A model generated the notes under the pieces. The model made no database searches and was not told where the DNA came from. It worked only from the letters and a program-made list of their open reading frames with translations. From assembly GCA_025965195.1 (NCBI GenBank), contig JAOPXK010000110.1, positions 1 to 64,000 of the forward strand: a stretch of 64,000 nt of DNA, given 5' to 3'. A program made the position numbers and the translations under genes. Below, piece by piece: positions 23,682 through 32,563 of this stretch (the first letter of the stretch is position 1; each line of letters opens with the position of its first letter). The stretch comes from Marmoricola sp. GTDB taxonomy: Bacteria; Actinomycetota; Actinomycetes; Propionibacteriales; Nocardioidaceae.

Positions 23682-24887
23682 GTGCCCGAACGTTCGCCGT
23701 TGATCCCGCGCCTGCTCTCCGAGATGGAGCACATCGGCGCCGAGCTGATCGACGTACGCCGCGACCTGCACGCCAACCCCGAGCTCTCCTGGGCCGAGGA
23801 CCGGACGACGACCCTGCTGGCCAAGCGGCTCGACGAAGCCGGCCTGCGGGTGGAGCTGCTCCCACGCACCGGCCTGGTCGCCGATGTCGGTCCGGTCAGT
23901 GGCCCGACCGTTGCCCTGCGGGCCGACCTCGACGCGCTTCCGGTTGATGACCGCACCGACGATGCCTGGCAGAGCACGGTTTCCGGTGTCGCGCACGCCT
24001 GCGGCCACGACGTACATGCGGCCGCGCTGCTCGGTGCCGGGCTCGCCCTGGCTGCCCTCGGCGACGACCTTCCGGGGCGCGTTCGGCTGGTCTTCCAGCC
24101 GGCCGAGGAGATCATGCCGGGCGGTGCGCTGATGGCCGTCGGCGCCGGCGCTCTCGAAGGGGTCGATCAGATCTTCGGCCTGCACTGCGACCCGACGCTC
24201 GACGTCGGCCAGGTCGGCCTGCGCGAAGGTCCGCTGACCGGCGCCGCCGACTCCCTCGACGTACTGCTGACCGGCAAGGGCGGGCACACCTCGCGTCCGC
24301 ACCTGACCGAGGACCTCACCTTCGCGCTCGGCAAGCTGGTCACCGAGCTGCCGGCCGTGCTCAGCAGGCGGCTCGATCCGCGGGCGGGGGTCAGTGTCGT
24401 GTGGGGCATCATCCGGGCCGGATCCGCGATGAACGTGATCCCGTCGACGGGTCGTGCGGCCGGCACGGTCCGGATGCTCGACGCCCGCGCGTGGGCCGAG
24501 GCCGAGACCCTGGTCCGCGAGACGATCGGGCAGCTCGTCGAGCCGTACGGCGTGGAGACCGAGGTCACCTATGTCCGCGGGGTCCCGCCGGTGGTCAACG
24601 GACATCAGCAGACCCTGCTGCTCGGCCGTGGCGTCGGCAGCGTGCTCGGTGAGGACGGGCTGGTCTCGACCACCCAGAGCCTCGGTGGCGAGGACTTCGC
24701 GTGGTACCTCGAACACGTCCCGGGAGCGATGGGACGACTCGGCACCCGTACGCCCGGTGGCCGCACGTTTGAGCTGCACCAAGGTGACCTGCGGGTCGAC
24801 GAGCGCGCGGTCCTGATCGGCGCCAAGGTGCTGGCGGCGACCGCGCTGGAAGCGCTCTCCGCGGGCCCGGTGATCACCGAGCGGTAA
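23682..24887 (+). CDS. M20-family amidohydrolase
   Basis: A 401-residue metal-dependent amidohydrolase of the M20D group (hippurate, IAA-amino acid or N-acyl amino acid hydrolases). Metal-site segments are ALRADLDALPVDD, VAHACGHDVHAAALLGAGLAL, QPAEEIMPGGALMAVG and LHCDPTLDVGQVGLREGPLTG; STTQSLGGEDFAWYLEHVPGAMGRLGTR near the C-terminus supplies the last ligand. Its substrate is not clear. M. tuberculosis carries related amiA1/amiB1 genes beside its PNP gene, so an M20 enzyme in this neighbourhood is not surprising. GTG 23682 is preferred on promoter spacing. Confidence 0.85.
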   Translation: MPERSPLIPRLLSEMEHIGAELIDVRRDLHANPELSWAEDRTTTLLAKRLDEAGLRVELLPRTGLVADVGPVSGPTVALRADLDALPVDDRTDDAWQSTVSGVAHACGHDVHAAALLGAGLALAALGDDLPGRVRLVFQPAEEIMPGGALMAVGAGALEGVDQIFGLHCDPTLDVGQVGLREGPLTGAADSLDVLLTGKGGHTSRPHLTEDLTFALGKLVTELPAVLSRRLDPRAGVSVVWGIIRAGSAMNVIPSTGRAAGTVRMLDARAWAEAETLVRETIGQLVEPYGVETEVTYVRGVPPVVNGHQQTLLLGRGVGSVLGEDGLVSTTQSLGGEDFAWYLEHVPGAMGRLGTRTPGGRTFELHQGDLRVDERAVLIGAKVLAATALEALSAGPVITER

Positions 24888-24936
24888 CAATTCGGATAAG
24901 GACTGCGAGGTCTCAGTCAGCGCCTCGGGACTGGCC

Positions 24937-24942
24937 TAGGGT
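24937..24942 (+). promoter_or_regulatory. -10 box TAGGGT upstream of the nucleoside-binding lipoprotein gene
   Basis: TAGGGT places the transcription start near 24949, giving a leader of about 46 bases that contains GGAG (24985-24988) six bases before the TTG start. It serves the substrate-binding protein and, by read-through, the importer operon. Confidence 0.45.
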
Positions 24943-24994
24943 GACCGTGATTCACGACGCCAGACCGGGCGTTGGCCAACCCGAGGAGACCCTC

Positions 24995-26068
24995 TTGCGT
25001 CACTCAATGAAGACCGTTGCCGCAGTAGGCGCCATCGCCCTGCTTGCGGCCGGCTGCGGCAAGCCCGCGAGCTCGAACGACAACACCACCAACTCTTCGG
25101 GCAAGAAGCTGACGGCCTGCATGGTGCTCGACACCGGCGGCGTCGACGACCACTCGTTCAACGAGGCGTCTTGGGCCGGTCTCCAGGCCGCCAACAGGGC
25201 CAACCCGAACATCAAGATCTCCTACGTCGCGTCGAACTCGCAGAACGACTACACCCCGAACCTCACTGCCGAGACCAACAAGGGCTGTGACACCGTCATC
25301 GCGGTCGGCGGCCTGATGGCCACGGCCGTCGCGAAGATCGCCAAGGCCAACCCGAACCAGAAGTACGCCGAGATCGACGCTCCTTCGTCGGGCGCGAATG
25401 TCTACGGCCTGCAGTACAACACCGCCCAGGGCGGCTTCCTTGGTGGCTACCTCGCCGCTGGCATGACCAAGACCGGCAAGGTCGCGACCTTCGGTGGTCT
25501 GAACATTCCTCCGGTCACCATCTACATGGATGGCTTCTGGGAGGGCGTGCAGTACTACAACCAGCAGAACGGCAAGAGCGTCAAGGTGCTCGGCTGGGAC
25601 GAGACCAACCAGAAGGCCGGCACGTTCGCCCAGTCGTTCGTCGACCTCAACAAGGGCAAGCAGATCAGCCAGGCCTTCATCCAGCAGGGTGCGGACATCA
25701 TCTTCCCGGTTGCCGGTGGCACCGGCCTCGGAGCGGGCGCCGCGGCGCAGGCTTCCGGCGGCAAGGCCAACGTGATCTGGGTCGACACCGACGGTGTCGT
25801 CAGCGCACCGCAGTACGCCAAGTACTTCATCACCAGCGTCACGAAGAACCTCAGCGACTCGGTGACCGAGTACGTCAACAAGGCCGCGGCCGGCACGTTC
25901 CCGACGGGCAACTACATCGGTGACCTGTCCAACGACGGCACCGGCCTGGCGCCGTACCACGAGTTCGAGTCGACCGTTCCGGCCGACCTGACGACGCAGC
26001 TGGCGAAGGTCAAGGCGGACATCATCTCCGGCGCGATCAAGATCAGCTCGCCGAGCCAGCCCAAGTGA
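24995..26068 (+). CDS. BMP-family nucleoside-binding lipoprotein of ABC importer
   Basis: A 357-residue substrate-binding lipoprotein. The signal sequence ends in the lipobox LLAAGC with Cys21. The mature protein has the basic-membrane-protein (PnrA/Med) features: ACMVLDTGGVDDHSFNEASWAGL, VIAVGGLMATAVAKIA, GGFLGGYLAAGM and ADIIFPVAGGTGLGAGAAA. Characterised relatives bind purine and pyrimidine nucleosides, which fits the following permeases plus cdd and deoA. TTG 24995 is chosen for its Shine-Dalgarno; ATG 25007 is possible and would still leave a short n-region. A strong hairpin follows the stop, separating it from the ATPase gene. Confidence 0.88.
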   Translation: MRHSMKTVAAVGAIALLAAGCGKPASSNDNTTNSSGKKLTACMVLDTGGVDDHSFNEASWAGLQAANRANPNIKISYVASNSQNDYTPNLTAETNKGCDTVIAVGGLMATAVAKIAKANPNQKYAEIDAPSSGANVYGLQYNTAQGGFLGGYLAAGMTKTGKVATFGGLNIPPVTIYMDGFWEGVQYYNQQNGKSVKVLGWDETNQKAGTFAQSFVDLNKGKQISQAFIQQGADIIFPVAGGTGLGAGAAAQASGGKANVIWVDTDGVVSAPQYAKYFITSVTKNLSDSVTEYVNKAAAGTFPTGNYIGDLSNDGTGLAPYHEFESTVPADLTTQLAKVKADIISGAIKISSPSQPK

Positions 26069-26094
26069 GCTGACCTCACCGGACAGACCGTGAT

Positions 26095-26124
26095 GGGGGA
26101 GCACCGGGTTTCCGGTGCTCCCCC
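26095..26124 (+). terminator. Hairpin after the lipoprotein gene
   Basis: GGGGGAGCACCGG and its exact complement form a 13-base-pair stem with a GTTT loop. No U-run follows, so it may be a partial terminator or an mRNA 3'-end stabiliser that lets the binding protein be made in excess of the membrane subunits. Confidence 0.7.
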
Positions 26125-26193
26125 AATCGCGTCACGGCACAGTTCACGGCACGGGCGTCCCATAGTGTGTTCGTCGAAGGGGAGGGGACCACG

Positions 26194-27714
26194 ATGAAGC
26201 TTGAGTTGCGCGGCATCACCAAACGATTTGGATCGCTGACGGCCAACGACTCCATCGACCTGGTCATCGAGCCCGGCGAGATCCACGCCCTTCTCGGTGA
26301 GAACGGTGCCGGCAAGAGCACCCTGATGAACGTGCTCTACGGCCTCTACGAGCCCGACGAGGGCGAGATCCTGATCGACGACAAGCCGGTGAAGTTCTCC
26401 GGCCCCGGCGACGCGCTTGCGGCCGGCATCGGCATGGTCCACCAGCACTTCATGCTCATCCCCGTCTTCACCGTTGCCGAGAACGTCGAGCTCGGCCACG
26501 AACGCACCAGCCGGTTCGGCTTCCTCGACCACCGTCGCGCCCGGCGCGAGGTCGAGGAGGTGTCGAAGAAGTACGGCCTGCACGTCCCGGTCGATGCCTT
26601 GGTGCAGGACCTTCCGGTTGGCACCCAGCAGCGCGTCGAGATCCTCAAGGCCCTGGTGCGCAACGCGCAGGTGTTGATCCTCGACGAGCCGACTGCGGTG
26701 CTCACGCCCCAGGAGACCGACGAGCTGATGGACGTGATGCGGTCTCTCAAGGCGGGCGGCACCTCGATCGTGTTCATCACCCACAAGCTCCGCGAGGTCC
26801 GCGCGGTCGCGGACCGGATCACGGTCATCCGTCGGGGCAAGGTGATCGGTGAGGCCAGCCCGACCGCCTCCGCCGCCGAGCTCGCCTCGATGATGGTGGG
26901 CCGACCGGTGGAGCTCAACATCGACAAGACACCCGCGCAGCCCGGCGCCGAGACGTTGCGCGTCGAGAACGTCCGCATCGTCGACGAGCTGGGCCAGGTC
27001 ACCGTCGACAACGTCAGCCTCAACGTTCGCGCCGGCGAGATCTACGCGCTGGCCGGCGTCCAGGGCAACGGGCAGTCCGAGCTCACCGAGGCCCTGATCG
27101 GCCTCATCCCGATCGAGTCGGGTCGCATCTACATCGGTGACGACGACGTCACCCGCGACAGGATCGACGACATCCTCGGCAAGGGAGTCGGCTACGTGCC
27201 GGAGGACCGGCTCCACGACGGCCTCGTCAGCAGCTTCTCCGTGGCCGAGAACCTCGTCCTCGATCTCTACGACCAGCGGCCCTACTCCTCGCACTACAGC
27301 CTCGATCTCGACAAGATCCGGAGCAACGCGACCGAGCGGGTCGAGGAGTACGACGTACGCATCTCCTCGATCGACCACGCGGCGTCAACGCTCTCCGGCG
27401 GCAACCAGCAGAAGCTCGTGCTCGCTCGCGAGCTCTCCCGGCCGCTGCGGCTGCTCGTCGTGGCCCAGCCGACCAGGGGCGTCGATGTCGGGTCGCAGGA
27501 GTTCGTGCACCGGCGGATCGTCGCCGAGCGGGACAACGGAGCAGCCGTCCTCCTGGTCTCCACCGAGCTCGACGAGGTGCTCGGCCTCGCCGACCGGATC
27601 GGCGTGATGTACCGCGGCCGGATCATCGGCGAGGTACCCGGCGGCACCAGCGCAGAGGAGATCGGGATGCTGATGGCAGGCAGCACCACCGACGCGGCCA
27701 AGGAGGTTTCGTGA
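26194..27714 (+). CDS. Nucleoside ABC importer, double ATP-binding subunit
   Basis: A 506-residue protein with two ABC ATPase domains, the arrangement of sugar and nucleoside importers (RbsA/NupA type). The first domain has GENGAGKST and LILDEPTAVLTP; the second has AGVQGNGQSELTEALIG, the signature LSGGNQQKLVLAREL and PTRGVDVGSQEFVH. The second Walker A is degenerate, and the second Walker B reads LLVVAQPTRG, with Gln at the catalytic Glu, as usual in this family. ATG 26194 has GGAGGGG upstream; TAGTGT at 26164-26169 is a possible extra -10 box. The stop overlaps the next gene. Confidence 0.92.
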   Translation: MKLELRGITKRFGSLTANDSIDLVIEPGEIHALLGENGAGKSTLMNVLYGLYEPDEGEILIDDKPVKFSGPGDALAAGIGMVHQHFMLIPVFTVAENVELGHERTSRFGFLDHRRARREVEEVSKKYGLHVPVDALVQDLPVGTQQRVEILKALVRNAQVLILDEPTAVLTPQETDELMDVMRSLKAGGTSIVFITHKLREVRAVADRITVIRRGKVIGEASPTASAAELASMMVGRPVELNIDKTPAQPGAETLRVENVRIVDELGQVTVDNVSLNVRAGEIYALAGVQGNGQSELTEALIGLIPIESGRIYIGDDDVTRDRIDDILGKGVGYVPEDRLHDGLVSSFSVAENLVLDLYDQRPYSSHYSLDLDKIRSNATERVEEYDVRISSIDHAASTLSGGNQQKLVLARELSRPLRLLVVAQPTRGVDVGSQEFVHRRIVAERDNGAAVLLVSTELDEVLGLADRIGVMYRGRIIGEVPGGTSAEEIGMLMAGSTTDAAKEVS

Positions 27715-28958
27715 GCGCGCCCCTGACCGATCCGGCGGCCACGCCCCAGGCGGCGGCGCCGGTCGCGCCGGACGCCGGAAAGGGTCGTTTCGCGGCCAAC
27801 AGTGTGGTCGTCACGCTGCTCGCGTTCGTGGTGGCCCTGGTGATCGGGGCGATCCTGATCGCCATCGCCGACCCGGCAACGCAGGACGCGTCGAAGTACT
27901 TCTTCCAGTACCCCTGGGACACGTTCACCGATGCGGGCAAGGCGATCGGCAACGGCTACCTCGCCCTCTTCGAGGGCGCGATCTTCAACCCGAACACTGC
28001 CTCCAACGGCACCCTCGCCGGCTACCTCGGTCCGATCTCGGAGACCCTGGTCAATGCCACCCCGCTGATCCTCGGCGGGCTCTCGGTCGGCCTCGCGTTC
28101 CGCGCCGGACTGTTCAACATCGGTGGCCAGGGCCAGGTCGTGATGGGGGCGGTCTTCGCGGGGTACGTCGGCTTCCACTGGCACATGCCGGTCGTCATCC
28201 ACCTGGTCGCCGCGGTCGTTGCCGGCGCCATCGGGGGTGCCCTGTGGGGCGGCATCGCCGGTTTCCTCAAGGCCCGCACCGGAGCCCACGAGGTGATCAC
28301 CACGATCATGCTCAACTATGTGGCCATCTACCTGCTCGGCTATCTCCTGTCGGTGAAGGGGTTCCAGGCTCCGCCGTACGGCCAGGCGATCTCCAACACC
28401 GTGGAGCACAACGCGACCCTGCCGCCGCTGCTCGGTGACAGCCTCCGGGTGCACTCCGGGCTGATCCTGGCACTGCTCGCGGCCGTCTTCGTCTGGTGGT
28501 TGCTCAGTCGCAGCACGCTGGGCTTCCGGCTCAAGGCGGTCGGCGCCAACCAGTTCGCGGCCCGCACGGCGGGCATGAGCGTCGAGCGGAGCTACCTGAC
28601 GGTGATGCTGATCGCCGGTGCGCTCGCTGGTCTCGCCGGAGTCACCCAGATCCTCGGCACGAACACGCAGATCACCGGCGACATCGATGCCGGCATCGGC
28701 TTCGACGCGATCACGGTCGCGTTGCTCGGCCGGGCCAACCCGGGCGGGATGGTGCTGGCCGGTCTGCTGTTCGGGGCGCTGCACGCCGGCGGGACCCAGA
28801 TGCAGTCCAGCACCGGTACGCCGATCGACCTGGTGCAGGTGATCCAGTCGCTGATCGTGCTGTTCATCGCCGCACCGGCCGTGATCCGGGCGATCTTCCG
28901 GCTCAGGACCTCCGGTGAAGGGGTCGGCCAGCAGCTTGCGAAGGGGTGGAACGGATGA
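27711..28958 (+). CDS. Nucleoside ABC importer permease 1
   Basis: A 415-residue inner-membrane permease of the BPD_transp_2 family. A first hydrophobic segment (about 30-50) is followed by a periplasmic loop and then about eight helices including NATPLILGGLSVGLAFRAGLFNIGGQGQ, EVITTIMLNYVAIYLLGYLL and GIGFDAITVALLGRANPGGMVLAGLLFG, all typical of nucleoside or simple-sugar importers. GTG 27711 overlaps the ATPase stop (GTGA), with AGGAGG just before. It pairs with the following permease. Confidence 0.92.
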   Translation: MSAPLTDPAATPQAAAPVAPDAGKGRFAANSVVVTLLAFVVALVIGAILIAIADPATQDASKYFFQYPWDTFTDAGKAIGNGYLALFEGAIFNPNTASNGTLAGYLGPISETLVNATPLILGGLSVGLAFRAGLFNIGGQGQVVMGAVFAGYVGFHWHMPVVIHLVAAVVAGAIGGALWGGIAGFLKARTGAHEVITTIMLNYVAIYLLGYLLSVKGFQAPPYGQAISNTVEHNATLPPLLGDSLRVHSGLILALLAAVFVWWLLSRSTLGFRLKAVGANQFAARTAGMSVERSYLTVMLIAGALAGLAGVTQILGTNTQITGDIDAGIGFDAITVALLGRANPGGMVLAGLLFGALHAGGTQMQSSTGTPIDLVQVIQSLIVLFIAAPAVIRAIFRLRTSGEGVGQQLAKGWNG

Positions 28959-30262
28959 GCGCCCCGATGAGTGCACCGGTGACCGACGAGGTCGTCGTCC
29001 TCGAGGTCGTCGAGCGGCCGCTGACCACCGGCCGACGGGTCGGCCTCGGCGTCGTGCTGGTGCTGCTCGGTGCGGTCAGCGTGAAGTACCTCGGTCTTGC
29101 GATCGACTCCGGGTCGAAGGCGCACCTCAAGCTCGGCCCGGCAACCGGGACCGCGCACGTGCCGGACATCGTGGTGCCTGGTCGCGGGATCGGCATCGCG
29201 TTGGGTGTCGTCGTACTGGCTCTTGGCGTCTACCAGATCGCCCGGGGCTTCAACCGCAGGCAGATGCCATGGGTCCTCGCCGTCGGGTTCCTGCTGTTCC
29301 TGGTCGCGTTCCTCTGCTGGGTCTCCGCACGCGGATCGGGCACCGAGCTCGATGTGCTCGGGCTGCTGCAGAACTCGGTCGCGCTGGCGGTGCCGCTGAT
29401 CCTTGGCGCGCTCGCCGGCATCCTGTGCGAGCGCTCCGGCGTGATCAACGTGGCGATCGAGGGGCAGATGCTCGCGGGCGCCTGGGCGGGCGCGCTCTTC
29501 GGAAGCGTGGCGGGTGGTTTCATCGGGCTGGTCTCGGCCGGGATCGCCGGCGCGCTGATGGGGCTGATCCTGGCCCTGTTCGCGATCCGCTACCTGGTCA
29601 ACCAGGTCGTCCTCGGGGTGGTGCTCAACGTGTTCGCGCTGGGCCTGACCGGGTTCTTCTACGACGCGTTCATGCAGCCGCACACGGCGGCGCTGAACAC
29701 GCCGAGCGTGCTGGGTCCGATCAACATCCCGGTGTTGCACAGCATCCCGGTGCTCGGCCCGCTGCTGTTCGAGTCCAACATCGTCGTCTACCTGGCGTAC
29801 GTGCTGATCGTCGTCGTCGATGTGGCGCTCTTCCGCACCCGCTGGGGCCTGCGCACCCGCGCCGTCGGCGAGCACCCGAAGGCGGCCGACACCGTCGGCA
29901 TCAAGGTGCTCGCACTGCGCTATCGCAATGTGGTGATGGGCGGCGCGGTCGCGGGCCTGGGCGGCGCGTACTTCACCATCGGGTCCGTCGGCGGGTTCGG
30001 CAAGAACATCACCGCCGGCAACGGGTTCATCGCCCTTGCCGCGGTGATCTTCGGACGCTGGAGCCCGCGCGGGGCCGTCGGTGCGGCGCTGCTCTTCGGC
30101 TTCGCCTCGGCGCTGCAGACGATGCTGTCGATCAACGTGCCCGGCATCCCGTCGAACTTCCTGGCGATGCTGCCCTACGTCGCCACGATCTTCGCGGTCG
30201 CCGGCCTGGTCGGCCGGGTCAAGGCTCCGGCCGCCGACGGCGAACCGTACGTCAAGGGATGA
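28955..30262 (+). CDS. Nucleoside ABC importer permease 2
   Basis: The 435-residue partner permease. An N-terminal extension with about three hydrophobic segments (residues 25-120) precedes the conserved BPD_transp_2 core: SVALAVPLILGALAGILCERSGVINVAIEGQMLAGAW, NQVVLGVVLNVFALGLTGFFY, and GFIALAAVIFGRWSPRGAVGAALLFG. ATG 28955 overlaps permease 1 (ATGA) and its own stop overlaps cdd (ATGA), so import and cytidine deamination are translationally coupled. Confidence 0.92.
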   Translation: MSAPMSAPVTDEVVVLEVVERPLTTGRRVGLGVVLVLLGAVSVKYLGLAIDSGSKAHLKLGPATGTAHVPDIVVPGRGIGIALGVVVLALGVYQIARGFNRRQMPWVLAVGFLLFLVAFLCWVSARGSGTELDVLGLLQNSVALAVPLILGALAGILCERSGVINVAIEGQMLAGAWAGALFGSVAGGFIGLVSAGIAGALMGLILALFAIRYLVNQVVLGVVLNVFALGLTGFFYDAFMQPHTAALNTPSVLGPINIPVLHSIPVLGPLLFESNIVVYLAYVLIVVVDVALFRTRWGLRTRAVGEHPKAADTVGIKVLALRYRNVVMGGAVAGLGGAYFTIGSVGGFGKNITAGNGFIALAAVIFGRWSPRGAVGAALLFGFASALQTMLSINVPGIPSNFLAMLPYVATIFAVAGLVGRVKAPAADGEPYVKG

Positions 30263-30663
30263 GTGATTTGGCTTTCGACTGGGACGGCCTTCAGCGACAG
30301 GCTGTCGAGGTGAGCGCGCGCGCCTATGCGCCGTACTCCAGGTTCCGGGTCGGCGCCGCCGCCCTGGTCGACGACGGCCGGACCGTGGTCGGCTGCAACG
30401 TCGAGAATGCGGCGTACGGCGTGACGCTGTGTGCCGAGTGCGGGGTGGTGTCCTCGCTGCACGCCACCGGCGGCGGACGGCTGACGCACTTCGTCTGCGT
30501 CAACGGAGACGGCGACCTGATCATGCCCTGTGGCAGATGCCGGCAGCTGCTCTTCGAGAACGGCGGCAACGACTTGTTGCTGCTGACCCCCAACGGCGTA
30601 CGCACGATGGCCGAGGTGCTGCCGGATGCGTTCGGGCCGGATGACCTGTCAGGAGTCTCGTAG
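30259..30663 (+). CDS. cdd: Cytidine deaminase
   Basis: Cdd (134 aa) hydrolytically deaminates cytidine and deoxycytidine to uridine and deoxyuridine. The zinc site is complete: C58-A-E60 with the proton-shuttling Glu, and PCGRC with C91 and C94. The N-terminal APYSRFRVGAA and GCNVENAAYG bind substrate. This is the short tetrameric form. ATG 30259 overlaps the permease, and the TAG stop shares a base with the deoA GTG, so it sits inside an import-catabolism operon. Confidence 0.96.
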   Translation: MSDLAFDWDGLQRQAVEVSARAYAPYSRFRVGAAALVDDGRTVVGCNVENAAYGVTLCAECGVVSSLHATGGGRLTHFVCVNGDGDLIMPCGRCRQLLFENGGNDLLLLTPNGVRTMAEVLPDAFGPDDLSGVS

Positions 30664-31952
30664 TGGCTACCGTCCACGATGCCGTCGAGGTGATCATCGC
30701 CAAGCGTGATGGCGCCGAGCTCAGCGACAGCCAGATCGACTGGGTGGTCGACGCCTACACGAACGGCGTCGTTGCCGATGAGCAGATGGCGGCGCTCGCG
30801 ATGGCCATCCTGCTCAACGGGATGAACCGCCGGGAGATCTCCCGGTGGACCAAGGCGATGATCGCGTCGGGGGAGCGGATGGACTTCTCGTCGCTCTCGC
30901 GGCCGACCTCGGACAAGCACTCGACCGGCGGGGTGGGCGACAAGATCACCCTGCCGCTCGCCCCACTGGTGGCTGCCTGCGGCGTCGCTGTGCCGCAGCT
31001 CTCCGGCCGGGGGCTCGGCCACACCGGTGGCACGCTCGACAAGCTCGAGTCGGTCCCCGGCTGGCAGGCTTCGCTGTCGAACGAGGCGATGCTGGCCCAG
31101 CTCGAGGACGTCGGCGCGGTGATCTGCGCGGCCGGGGCCGGGCTGGCACCGGCGGACAAGAAGCTCTACGCGCTGCGGGACGTGACAGGCACGGTCGAGG
31201 CGATCCCGCTGATCGCGTCGTCGATCATGTCGAAGAAGATCGCGGAGGGCACCGGGTCGCTGGTGCTCGACGTGAAGGTCGGCACAGGTGCGTTCATGAA
31301 GGACCTCGCCCGTGCCCGGGAGCTGGCGCGCACGATGGTCGCGCTGGGCACCGATGCCGGCGTACACACTGTCGCGCTGCTCACCGACATGTCCACGCCT
31401 CTCGGTCTGACGGCCGGCAACGCGCTCGAGGTGCGGGAGTCGGTCGAGGTGCTCGCCGGTGGCGGCCCGGCCGATGTGGTCGAGCTGACGCTGGCCCTGG
31501 CGCGCGAGATGCTCGGCGGCGCCGGCCGGTCGGACGTCGACCCGGCCGCGGTCCTCGCCTCCGGCAAGGCGATGGACGCCTGGAACCAGATGATCTCGGC
31601 CCAGGGCGGCGACCCGTCGGCGACGCTGCCGGTCGCGCGCGAGACCCACGTGGTCAATGCGCCCTCGTCAGGGGTGCTGACCCGGCTCGATGCGATGGCG
31701 GTCGGGCTCGCCGCCTGGCGGCTCGGCGCGGGTCGGGCGAAGCTCGGCGACGACGTACAGGCCGGAGCCGGAGTCGTCTGGCACGCCCGCCCGGGAGACC
31801 CGGTGACCGAAGGCCAGCCGCTGCTCACCCTGCACACCGACGAGCCCGCGCGGTTCGAGCGTGCCCTGGCGTCCCTCGACGGTGGCTACGACATAGCTCC
31901 CGCAGGCACTCCCTTCGCCGCCACCCCGCTCCTCCTCGACCGAATCTCCTGA
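30663..31952 (+). CDS. deoA: Thymidine phosphorylase
   Basis: DeoA (429 aa) splits thymidine or deoxyuridine with phosphate to the base and deoxyribose-1-phosphate. The family segment SDKHSTGGVGDK (phosphate loop), SGRGLGHTGGTLDKLE (signature), and IPLIASSIMSKKIAEG with the substrate-contacting Lys are visible, followed by the C-terminal barrel-sandwich domain. GTG 30663 overlaps the cdd stop. The product feeds a phosphopentomutase and DeoC. A repeat hairpin array follows the stop. Confidence 0.96.
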   Translation: MATVHDAVEVIIAKRDGAELSDSQIDWVVDAYTNGVVADEQMAALAMAILLNGMNRREISRWTKAMIASGERMDFSSLSRPTSDKHSTGGVGDKITLPLAPLVAACGVAVPQLSGRGLGHTGGTLDKLESVPGWQASLSNEAMLAQLEDVGAVICAAGAGLAPADKKLYALRDVTGTVEAIPLIASSIMSKKIAEGTGSLVLDVKVGTGAFMKDLARARELARTMVALGTDAGVHTVALLTDMSTPLGLTAGNALEVRESVEVLAGGGPADVVELTLALAREMLGGAGRSDVDPAAVLASGKAMDAWNQMISAQGGDPSATLPVARETHVVNAPSSGVLTRLDAMAVGLAAWRLGAGRAKLGDDVQAGAGVVWHARPGDPVTEGQPLLTLHTDEPARFERALASLDGGYDIAPAGTPFAATPLLLDRIS

Positions 31953-31954
31953 TC

Positions 31955-32071
31955 CGCCGACCCGTCAGAAGTTCACGCTCAGAACTCGCCGACCCGGCAG
32001 AAGTTCACGCAGGTCGTGTGAGCTTCTGCCGGGTCAGCGACTTTTGAGGATGAAGTTGCGCCGGGTCGGCG
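31955..32071. repeat. Repeat array: four copies of a 24-base unit, two direct and two inverted
   Basis: Copies at 31955-31978 and 31987-32010 read forward (core CCGACCCGGCAGAAGTTCAC, the first with a G-to-T change), and copies at 32016-32039 and 32051-32071 read in reverse, the last degenerate. Copies 2 and 3 form an 18-base-pair hairpin with one wobble pair and a 9-base loop. The array fills the gap between convergent deoA and the MaoC gene, so it probably acts as a two-way terminator. The same 24 bases recur at 52999-53022. Confidence 0.8.
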
Positions 32072-32072
32072 A

Positions 32073-32525
32073 TCAGGCGAGTAGGAGTACGACGGTCTCG
32101 GCAACGCAGGCCGGCTTGGACTGGCCCTCGATCTCGATCACGTAGCCGATCGTGGCCTGCCGGCCGGCGGGGATGTCGGTGACCGCGTTGATGGAGACCT
32201 TGGCGCGGATCTTCGAGCCGACCAGGAGCGGGTTCGGGAACCGGACCTTGTTGACGCCGTAGTTCAGCTTGGCGCCGGGTGTCTCGAGGCCGAAGACCTG
32301 CGAGCCGAGCCACGGCACCAGCGAGAGGGTCAGGTAGCCGTGCGCGATCGTGCCGCCGAACGGGCCGGTCCTGGCCTTCTCGACATCGACGTGGATCCAC
32401 TGGTGGTCCCCGGTCGCGTCGGCGAACGCGTTGACCCGTTCCTGGGTGATCTCGACCCAGTCGGTGGTGCCGATCTCGGTGCCGACGGCGGCCTCGAGCT
32501 GTTCGAAGGTGGTGAAGGTTTGCAT
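32073..32525 (-). CDS. MaoC-type (R)-hydratase
   Basis: A 150-residue single hot-dog-fold protein. The hydratase-2 motif is present: [14 protein letters not shown] with catalytic Asp40 and His45, then [16 protein letters not shown]. Relatives such as mycobacterial Rv0130-type enzymes hydrate trans-2-enoyl-CoA to (R)-3-hydroxyacyl-CoA. The physiological substrate is unknown. AGGAG lies about eight bases before ATG 32525. It is divergent from add with a 38-base gap and convergent with deoA. Confidence 0.88.
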   Translation of the reverse strand: MQTFTTFEQLEAAVGTEIGTTDWVEITQERVNAFADATGDHQWIHVDVEKARTGPFGGTIAHGYLTLSLVPWLGSQVFGLETPGAKLNYGVNKVRFPNPLLVGSKIRAKVSINAVTDIPAGRQATIGYVIEIEGQSKPACVAETVVLLLA

Positions 32526-32563
32526 GCGGCGCTCCTGGCTGCTCTCAATGCAAAGATGACGTC